A stretch of 20,384 nucleotides of DNA from the NCBI GenBank assembly GCA_002451155.1, contig DKBG01000178.1, forward strand, positions 1,029 through 21,412, given 5' to 3'. Under the pieces are notes generated by a model, which was given only the letters and a program-made list of their open reading frames with translations, had not been told where the DNA came from and did no database searches. The translations under genes and the position numbers were made by a program. Shown in pieces: positions 14,560 to 20,384 of this stretch; position 1 is the first letter of the stretch, and each line of letters opens with the position of its first letter. Origin of the DNA: Ignavibacteria bacterium UBA6906. GTDB lineage: Bacteria > Bacteroidota > Ignavibacteria > UBA10030 > UBA6906.

Positions 14560-15175
14560 TGAGATCCACCTTCCCATCCCACCGGTCAACATCGGTCAGG
14601 TCATTCGTCGCAACGACGAGCAGGCCCGATCTGCGATGGTCCTCCATTATCTCCCGGACGGCTCCGATGCCCTCCGTGTCCAGATTCGACATGGGCTCAT
14701 CCAGCAGGAGGATGGCCGGCCGATGAATGAGGGCAAACGCGTACTTTGCCCGCTGCTTCATACCGGAGGAATAGGTGCGCACCGGATCGTCTTTCCGATG
14801 GAATAACCCCACCCGCTTCAGAAGATCGTTCGCAACTGCTCCGGGGAACGCAAGCCCCCGGATTGCCATGGCAATCCGCAGATTTTCCTCTGCAGTAAAC
14901 TCATCGTACAGGTTGAGATAGGGCGACACAAGCCCGGTCGTGTGTAGCTTTGCCCACTCCCCCGTTCCCTCTGTCCCCCCGATGGACACACTCCCTGCCG
15001 AAGGCTCGAGAACTCCGGCCACGATCTTCATCAACGTTGATTTCCCCGATCCATTGCGGCCCGATACAAGGAGGGTCTGCGACGGCCCGACCGAAAAGGT
15101 GATATCGTCGAAGATCACTCTTCGGTTGAAGACTTTCTTCAGGCCACGGGCCGTCAGTGTGATCTGCGTGCTCAT
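14546..15175 (-). CDS. ccmA: ABC transporter ATP-binding protein CcmA
   Basis: ATPase subunit of the CcmAB complex in cytochrome c maturation. The 209 residues carry all ABC motifs: Walker A GRNGSGKST (39-47), signature YSSGMKQR (135-142), Walker B ILLLDEP (155-161) and D-loop SNLD (163-166). The signature with SGMKQR rather than SGGQ is common in CcmA-like and related exporters. The protein is short, as CcmA usually is. Its ATG overlaps the stop of the upstream protease gene by ATGA, so the ccm block is translationally tied to the secreted proteins before it. The assignment as CcmA rather than a general ABC ATPase rests mainly on the ccmBCDEF genes that follow. Confidence 0.93.
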   Translation of the reverse strand: MSTQITLTARGLKKVFNRRVIFDDITFSVGPSQTLLVSGRNGSGKSTLMKIVAGVLEPSAGSVSIGGTEGTGEWAKLHTTGLVSPYLNLYDEFTAEENLRIAMAIRGLAFPGAVANDLLKRVGLFHRKDDPVRTYSSGMKQRAKYAFALIHRPAILLLDEPMSNLDTEGIGAVREIMEDHRRSGLLVVATNDLTDVDRWDGKVDLNAGR

Positions 15176-16881
15176 CGTCTGATCACCGCGATTTTCCCCC
15201 GAATGGTTCGTCCCTCCCCAACCTGCAGCACATAGAGGTAGATTCCGGTCGGGGCGAGCACCCCGGTCTCTGTTTGTCCGCTCCAGGAAAAGACCTGACG
15301 TATACTCCCAGACGAATGGACTGTCCCGGAATTGTACACAAGATCCATATTGCTCGAATACACTGTCAGAACACCAGTAACAGGAATTTCCGAGTCAACT
15401 GGAATGTGTACGTTCAGTTTACCGTCCGGCGAAAACGGATTTGGAAAAGCCGTGCCCTCAGCAAGTGTACGTACTCCTGCACTCAGACCGGCAGTTGAAT
15501 CTTCAATAAACCAGAGGGTCCAATTCAAAGGGTCCGGGACGCTGAATTTCACGTACACCCCGGACCGTGTAGGCTGTGACGAAGGGTCGACCTGGTTCGC
15601 CGAAATCACGAAACCGTACGGGAAAGTGGCAAGCGAGCCGTTCACGGCAGCATCGACATTCACGTTTGAAAGCGCCAGGACCACAGTATCAATATCCTGT
15701 GCGCCCTGGGACACGAGGACCTGATGGTATCGCGCGGCGAGCGCCACCATGCCCTGGCTCATTGTTGACGATGGCGGCATGTACTCTATGGGAGTTTCAA
15801 GTATTTCGGGGTACGCTGCCCCCTCAGGGTAGTAGCGTATCGGTTCCGCCCTGCTGCCCGTATAGAAGTTCCAGAGCGTCCATTCTGTAAAGGCCGCCTG
15901 TAAACCGATGCGAAAGGGGGACTCGGTCAGCACATTTTCCAGAGCAACAATCGGGCGCATCGAGCGGATCGCCTCCCAGGTTCGGCGCATCGCATCCCGG
16001 CCAAACCGCTTTTCCATATAAATCCCCCAAATCCCCCTGCTGTAGGCGACAATGTCGCCTGAGGTGAAGGATTTTGAAGGGTTGCGAAAATGTCCGGACG
16101 ATGATCTCAGATAATTATAGTAGTCGTTGACCTCGGTGAACAAGACTTCCTCGAGCCATACAGAGGTAATTTCGTAAAAGAAGACATCACTGGTCCAGTA
16201 CCCGTATGCGCCGATCTGAATCGCGTGGTGAAATTCGTGGGCGAGGGTGACGCGAAGCGCGGGCAACCCCCGGTTACTGTCCGGGTACACAAATGTGAAA
16301 TCGCAGTCGACTTCAAGGTAGGAGGATGTCCGGCCTCCGGGCGGTATATCCACGTCCGGGGTTGTGCGGCCATACTCAGTTCCCAGGTTTGCGATGTAGA
16401 TGTCATACTCCGGGCCTCCGCCCAGCGTTCCGTCATCGGGGGGAGGGTTATACGCCAGGACGGTTGTATCAAACCACGCAACGTACGAAGCGATTGCCGC
16501 CACTGAGTCTGCGTATGCCCGTGCAGTGCCTTCAATGCGCTGATGCGACGCGTCCAGCAGCGCCGGCGCGTTGATCCCGGACGTGTCGAAGTGGACTCTG
16601 AACCCGTTCTTCAGAATGCTCGTTTGCAGAATCGGACGGGCAAGCAGGCTGGAGAGAAGACGAGCCTGGACCGGATTGAGATTCTCCTTTTGATGCAGTG
16701 CTCCGGCAATAACGGGAAAGCCGCACTTGATCGGCTCCCCCTGCTGGATTCCTGCCAGGGCTGCGAGCGGGGCACAGGAGCGAGAAGAACCGGCAATCGG
16801 CACCTGCGCCTGTACTGTCAATCCGGGCACCCCAATGACAAGCGCAAGGACACAAGCCGTCCGACAGCGAATTCTTCTCAT
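15172..16881 (-). CDS. Secreted HExxH metalloprotease with C-terminal sorting domain
   Basis: Predicted secreted zinc protease of about 569 residues. The ATG at 16881 gives a clean signal peptide (MRRIRCRTACVLALVIGVPG, cleavage likely after VQA at residue 25); the open frame reaches back to 16938. The zinc motif HEFHH lies at 215-219 in RVTLAHEFHHAIQ, followed about 25 residues later by VWLEE (241-245), whose glutamates could supply the third ligand. This resembles the MXAN_6640 group of putative metalloproteases. The last 95 residues (from about 474) start with AFPNPFSPDGK and end with GIYLYVLQVG...GKIAVIRR, which fits a type IX secretion sorting domain or a FlgD-like Ig fold. The ATG lies 4 bp after the stop of the FG-GAP gene. 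Substrate unknown. Confidence 0.8.
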   Translation of the reverse strand: MRRIRCRTACVLALVIGVPGLTVQAQVPIAGSSRSCAPLAALAGIQQGEPIKCGFPVIAGALHQKENLNPVQARLLSSLLARPILQTSILKNGFRVHFDTSGINAPALLDASHQRIEGTARAYADSVAAIASYVAWFDTTVLAYNPPPDDGTLGGGPEYDIYIANLGTEYGRTTPDVDIPPGGRTSSYLEVDCDFTFVYPDSNRGLPALRVTLAHEFHHAIQIGAYGYWTSDVFFYEITSVWLEEVLFTEVNDYYNYLRSSSGHFRNPSKSFTSGDIVAYSRGIWGIYMEKRFGRDAMRRTWEAIRSMRPIVALENVLTESPFRIGLQAAFTEWTLWNFYTGSRAEPIRYYPEGAAYPEILETPIEYMPPSSTMSQGMVALAARYHQVLVSQGAQDIDTVVLALSNVNVDAAVNGSLATFPYGFVISANQVDPSSQPTRSGVYVKFSVPDPLNWTLWFIEDSTAGLSAGVRTLAEGTAFPNPFSPDGKLNVHIPVDSEIPVTGVLTVYSSNMDLVYNSGTVHSSGSIRQVFSWSGQTETGVLAPTGIYLYVLQVGEGRTIRGKIAVIRR

Positions 16882-16885
16882 GGCG

Positions 16886-19105
16886 TCAGAAAGGGTCATA
16901 AAAAACCCGCAGGCCGCCGGACTGAGGAAACGTAACAACCAGATCGTTCATTCCGCTCGCCGTAAGTGGCCCGACGGCGAATCCACCGGCCCCTGGGACA
17001 GTGCAGATGCGGCGAGGAGCGGACATTTGCCCGTCACCTCTCCCGGCGAGCATGAGAATTGATTGTCCGAGTTCATCAAACAGGACGATGTCTTTGAGCC
17101 CGTCTCCGTCAGCGTCGAGAACATTCAGCATGCTGCGCCCGGGAACGCGCAGCCCCTGAATCCATCGCACATCACGGTCAAACTGGCCGTTTCCCGTCGA
17201 ACGTGCGATACCTATCGCCGGCGAGTCTCCGCCCCTGGACAGGATAACATCATCCACTCCGTCGCCGTTCAGGTCCTCTGCAGCTACGAACCGAGTCGCT
17301 GTAGCCGAATCCTGGTAGCTAAACAGTGTGTCGAATCGGGAATAGGAAAAGGTCCCCCCGCCCGGAGCCACAGCAACATAGGTTCTCGCGCTCTCCTTCC
17401 CATGTGTGAGGAAGAGAATGTCGTCTCCGTTGTTTCCGGTGAAGTTCCCCACGGTCAGAGAGCGGATGGTCGCAGGAAAACCCGTCTGATAGCTCCTTTC
17501 AAGGAACGTCGATCCTCCGATCTGTTCGAAGAGTGAAAAGGAGACTGCGCTGGACGCGGCTCTTTTGTTCCGAACGAGGATCCGCAGTCCCCCCTCGGAT
17601 CCGGAACCGGTCACACGGAGAGCGTAAGGATCCGGGGCCGTCGGAATCGCGATATATCCCGCTGTGAAGCCGTCCGGCTTGAACCGTACCACGGATATCT
17701 TCCCGGCGCGCGCGTGCGAGATGACGATCCCGCTTGAGGCCGATGCCTCCCCGAATGGCAGCAGATTCTCCGGGTCCTCGCTGACCGGGGAGACCCGCTG
17801 TCCTCCAAATCGCGAATCTCCCATCCCAGGAAGAACCGAGATGGAAGCGGACTGAGAGTTTGCCACCACGATATCGCCTCGCCCGTCGCGATTCAGATCT
17901 GTGATCACCACCCCGCGTGGCCCTGTTCCGACCAGATAGCTTGAAGGCCAGCGGACCTTTCCGCCGCCCTCAACATTCGAGGCGATGATCAGGCGCCGGC
18001 CGGTCGCCGAGTAAAAGAGGAGGTCGGCTTTCCCATTTCCATCAATATCAGAAACGTTCCATAGTGTGGTGGCCGGGATTACTCCTGTTGCTGTGGGAGA
18101 TCCGAACCCACGGTTCTGCAGTCCGAACGCGGTCAGCACGCCGTCGGCGGTGGAGGTGATCAGGTCGGGAGCGAGATCAGAGTTGATGGCGCGAAGAGCG
18201 ACGCCGTTTGGCGACGCGGGAAAGCGGACAAACACTGGAGGAGAGAACTCTCCCGCTCCGTTTCCCGTGACAACGGCCACCCGATCGGTTGACGGCAGGG
18301 TAACGGCAACCCGAATGATACGCCGTCGTGAAGGACCCTCGATGGTCAAGTCGGCAGGCTCCGAGCCCAAAGGGATTTCGACCTGCTCCGAGAAAATGCC
18401 CCGGCTGATTCCAAAATACACTTCCAGCGAGTTTGCAAGCCAGTTCAGCAAGAACACGTCTGCAATCCCATCCCCGTTCAGATCCGTAACAGCCACATCA
18501 CTTGCCGACACGTTTGGAAACAGGAGCATTCCGGGCTCAAATCGTCCGTTACGGAGCCCCCGGAAGGCAGTAACGCCCGAGACTGTCTTACCGAATGCCA
18601 GGAGATCCGTCACCCGATCATTGTCAATGTCGGTAAGTAGTATTCTCTCCGGCTTTTCCGCGAGCTTGATCACCGTAACGCTCTGCTTTTGATTGGAGAG
18701 TCCCAGCACCAGCACCTCGGAGCGGTCTTCCGTCAGACCGGCCAGGCGTTTGGTTCCTCCCCGCTCCACCACGATATGTGGCGAGAGCCAGATCCCGGCC
18801 GGGAGATCCCAACGCTTCAGCTCGGCGATCGTGGCGCTGTCTGTGAGTGAGTATGTCATCAGGGCGGGAGGTTGCAGGGTCGAGATGAACACTTCCGCGA
18901 AACCTTTCAGCCGCGGGGAAACGGCCAGCCCGCTTGGAGGTATACGGAGGGGCAAATCAGTAAATGCACCGAATGGGCCGACGTTTAGCTGTGACTGCGC
19001 AGGATCCTGCCAGAGAAGGTGTGCGCAAAGCAGGCTGATCATCACCCTGATGCCAACCTGTTGAGACGGGCGAGACGGAGATAGAGGAAACGAGAGACCG
19101 GTCAC
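16886..19105 (-). CDS. Secreted FG-GAP/VCBS beta-propeller repeat protein
   Basis: Predicted exported protein of 739 residues with an N-terminal hydrophobic segment (about 20-32) and possible cleavage after about 38. It carries a series of Asp-rich calcium-type loops of the FG-GAP/VCBS kind, for example DIDNDRVTDLLAFG (159-172), DLNGDGIADVFLLN (208-221), DIDGNGKADLLFYS (353-366), DLNRDGRGDIVVAN (403-416), DLNGDGVDDVILSR (611-624) and DADGDGLKDIVLFD (664-677), with weaker copies near 307, 553 and 716. Spacing suggests one or more beta-propellers. No sorting domain is seen at its C-terminus. The GTG start overlaps the thioesterase stop by 4 bp. Role unknown; such proteins often bind ligands or partner proteins outside the cell. 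Confidence 0.8.
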   Translation of the reverse strand: MTGLSFPLSPSRPSQQVGIRVMISLLCAHLLWQDPAQSQLNVGPFGAFTDLPLRIPPSGLAVSPRLKGFAEVFISTLQPPALMTYSLTDSATIAELKRWDLPAGIWLSPHIVVERGGTKRLAGLTEDRSEVLVLGLSNQKQSVTVIKLAEKPERILLTDIDNDRVTDLLAFGKTVSGVTAFRGLRNGRFEPGMLLFPNVSASDVAVTDLNGDGIADVFLLNWLANSLEVYFGISRGIFSEQVEIPLGSEPADLTIEGPSRRRIIRVAVTLPSTDRVAVVTGNGAGEFSPPVFVRFPASPNGVALRAINSDLAPDLITSTADGVLTAFGLQNRGFGSPTATGVIPATTLWNVSDIDGNGKADLLFYSATGRRLIIASNVEGGGKVRWPSSYLVGTGPRGVVITDLNRDGRGDIVVANSQSASISVLPGMGDSRFGGQRVSPVSEDPENLLPFGEASASSGIVISHARAGKISVVRFKPDGFTAGYIAIPTAPDPYALRVTGSGSEGGLRILVRNKRAASSAVSFSLFEQIGGSTFLERSYQTGFPATIRSLTVGNFTGNNGDDILFLTHGKESARTYVAVAPGGGTFSYSRFDTLFSYQDSATATRFVAAEDLNGDGVDDVILSRGGDSPAIGIARSTGNGQFDRDVRWIQGLRVPGRSMLNVLDADGDGLKDIVLFDELGQSILMLAGRGDGQMSAPRRICTVPGAGGFAVGPLTASGMNDLVVTFPQSGGLRVFYDPF

Positions 19106-19587
19106 GGCTGCGCTGGTGCCCTCCCGGGGCGATGTTGCAGACGGAGTTCTCTTCGTGCGAGGGCCTCGGCGTACCGGCGATGTTCTTCCTCGGTTTCAGG
19201 GACTACCGGAGGAACAGAAACGGGGCGGCCCTGTGAATCGATCGCAACAAATGTGAGGTACGCGGTATTGGCCCTCCGCACCGGATCGCTTGCCTCTCCC
19301 CGCGCCGTTACGAGAACTCCAATCTCCATTGATGTCCGGAAGGCTCTGTTAACAGAAGCCTGAAGCGTGACAATCTCCCCAAGTTTGATCGGATGATGGA
19401 ATGTCAGGCCGTCGACTGACGCGGTCACGCACACCCGGCCGGCATGCTGCTTTGCGCAAATTGCCGCAGCGATGTCAATCCAGTGCATCAAGGTACCGCC
19501 GAGAAGGTTGCCGAGCTGGTTCGTGTCGTTGGGTAAAACCAGCTGGGTCGTCATTACCTGAGAAAATCGGACAGACTTCCCTTCCAT
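19102..19587 (-). CDS. Acyl-CoA thioesterase, hotdog fold (YciA/BFIT type)
   Basis: Cytoplasmic enzyme hydrolysing acyl-CoA to free acid and CoA; chain-length preference unknown. The single hotdog domain of 161 residues shows VLPNDTNQLGNLLGGTLMHWID (about 17-38), the active-site region with N24 and D38, then the beta-strand segment VTASVDGLTFHHPIKLGEIV (about 54-73) and ANTAYLTFVAID (106-117), all family hallmarks. The C-terminal tail is charged. I chose the ATG at 19587 because GGAAGGTGA lies 5-6 bases upstream; a GTG at 19596 that overlaps the bamD stop is the alternative. It forms part of the packed run from bamD to ccmF. Confidence 0.9.
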   Translation of the reverse strand: MEGKSVRFSQVMTTQLVLPNDTNQLGNLLGGTLMHWIDIAAAICAKQHAGRVCVTASVDGLTFHHPIKLGEIVTLQASVNRAFRTSMEIGVLVTARGEASDPVRRANTAYLTFVAIDSQGRPVSVPPVVPETEEEHRRYAEALARRELRLQHRPGRAPAQP

Positions 19588-19592
19588 AGCGG

Positions 19593-20384
19593 TCACCTTC
19601 CTGCGGCCGAAGTTGCGCCAGCCGAACGCGTCGTGTCCGGAGCTGCCCCAGAACCTGCTGGGCGCTTCCAGCGATTAAGCTCCCTGTCAATCTCATCCCG
19701 CAGATTTTCCCCCCGTGCCGTCAGCGTGCTCGTTGGGTAGCGGGCCAGGAATTTATTGATTTCCAGCGAGGCTTCCTGGTAGCGCTCACGGCTCATCAGG
19801 AGCTCCACCTTCTCGATGTACGCAGGGGGAGCGTATTCGGTATCATGGTACTTTTCAATGACCTGATCATAGGAGAGTAACGCCGCGCGAATATAATCCA
19901 TCTTCACATAGAGCTGGGCGGTCCGATACTGTTTGTATGCCAGACGCGTGTTCAGTTCCTTGATCTTTTCCTCAGCCTGCAGCGCAAGCGCGTGTCCGGG
20001 ATAATACTCGACAAAGCTCTGAAATTCGTCGATGGCTTTCTTCGTATACTGTTGATCAAGCGAGAACTTGGGCGAGAGTTCATAGTAGGACATTGCAAGC
20101 CGGTACTGCGCGTCCGCCACCCGGGGATTTGCGGCATAGCTACGCTTGAACACGCTGAATTCGTATGCCGAGAGAAGCCACTCCTGCCGCTCGTACCGGC
20201 ATTCCCCGAGGTAGAACTGGGCGTCGGCAGCAACAGCACTCCCCTGGAACTGGAGAGTCAGCGCCGTGAACTCGTTGATCGCCTCAAGGTAATCCCCGTC
20301 GTCAAAGAGTTGCTTTGCGTTCGCGAAGCGTGACTCCGGGGTTCCGGTGGCCACTTCCCCGCCCGAGCCACACCCGATCTGCAG
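19593..20384 (-). CDS. bamD: Outer-membrane assembly lipoprotein BamD (5' end cut by window edge)
   Basis: TPR lipoprotein of the BAM complex, which inserts beta-barrel proteins into the outer membrane. The frame is open to the window edge, so the true start and most of the signal peptide lie outside. The first visible codons read LQIGCGSGGEVATG, which puts a cysteine after Gly as in a lipobox, though Gln at -3 is unusual. A GTG at 20354 would start inside the mature protein and is rejected. Five TPR-like helix pairs follow, for example AKQLFDDGDYLEAINEFTAL, AQFYLGECRYERQEWLLSAY, AQYRLAMSYYEL and KAIDEFQSFVEYYPGH. The last 30 residues are Ala, Ser and Arg rich. The window shows 263 residues. 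Confidence 0.88.
   Translation of the reverse strand: MQIGCGSGGEVATGTPESRFANAKQLFDDGDYLEAINEFTALTLQFQGSAVAADAQFYLGECRYERQEWLLSAYEFSVFKRSYAANPRVADAQYRLAMSYYELSPKFSLDQQYTKKAIDEFQSFVEYYPGHALALQAEEKIKELNTRLAYKQYRTAQLYVKMDYIRAALLSYDQVIEKYHDTEYAPPAYIEKVELLMSRERYQEASLEINKFLARYPTSTLTARGENLRDEIDRELNRWKRPAGSGAAPDTTRSAGATSAAGR

Noticed and set aside
16882..16938. Longer N-terminus for the metalloprotease
   Set aside because: The extra 19 residues overlap the end of the FG-GAP gene and would place a non-signal stretch before a clean signal peptide that begins at the ATG at 16881.
18066..18692. Plus-strand open frame of 208 codons
   Set aside because: Antisense to the FG-GAP repeat gene; Ser/Arg-rich translation with no recognisable fold.
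16886..19105. Tandem DNA repeats in the FG-GAP gene
   Set aside because: The repetition is at protein level only (Asp-rich loops); the underlying DNA copies have diverged and do not form a DNA repeat array.

Overview
The window is about 20.4 kb of dense, single-copy bacterial chromosome with moderately high GC. I can support 22 protein genes, one of them cut by the right edge, plus one doubtful gene tail at the left edge. I see no rRNA, tRNA, CRISPR array or insertion sequence. No gap between genes exceeds about 115 bp, so there is no long unexplained non-coding stretch. The gene set suggests the Bacteroidota / Chlorobiota / Ignavibacteriota group. The signs are a bacillithiol deacetylase of the BshB1 type, a secreted protease with a C-terminal type IX-like sorting domain, a short CcmD-like protein and a BamD lipoprotein (so a Gram-negative envelope). 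Several genes have clear Shine-Dalgarno (SD) sites, which fits Ignavibacteriota/Chlorobiota better than Bacteroidia. This placement is inference.

Layout. (1) Positions 99-8889, minus strand: one long tightly packed gene train, read right to left as xseA, xseB, dxs, a Gfo/Idh/MocA oxidoreductase, a PhoB-like response regulator, a PhoR-like histidine kinase, ribD, ribE and secG. Most junctions overlap by 4 bp or are only a few bases apart. secG also has a weak promoter candidate of its own. (2) Positions 8890-9001: a divergent control region with a good promoter for bshB1 and a 6-bp inverted repeat over its -10 box; xseA seems to start with little or no leader. (3) Positions 9002-10158, plus strand: bshB1 and a DUF2231-type membrane protein, overlapping by ATGA. 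(4) Positions 10178-10208: a hairpin terminator for the minus-strand ccm operon. (5) Positions 10237-20384, minus strand: read right to left as bamD (partial), an acyl-CoA thioesterase, an FG-GAP/VCBS repeat protein, a secreted HExxH metalloprotease and ccmA-ccmB-ccmC-ccmD-ccmE-ccmF.

How the genes work together. The first train combines DNA repair (exonuclease VII), isoprenoid precursor synthesis (Dxs), riboflavin synthesis, protein export (SecG) and a two-component system. These are mostly housekeeping genes sharing transcription rather than one pathway. The ccm block is a System I cytochrome c maturation set: CcmAB transporter, CcmC/D heme loading, CcmE chaperone, CcmF ligation. Its CcmE carries Cys-x-x-x-Tyr in place of the usual His-x-x-x-Tyr, and no ccmG or ccmH follows before the terminator. 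It therefore looks like the variant Ccm system known from Desulfovibrio and archaea. The most interesting points are this variant system with its enlarged CcmF, and the translationally coupled pair of secreted proteins (beta-propeller plus metalloprotease) placed directly in front of it. I see no clearly new defence or mobile system.
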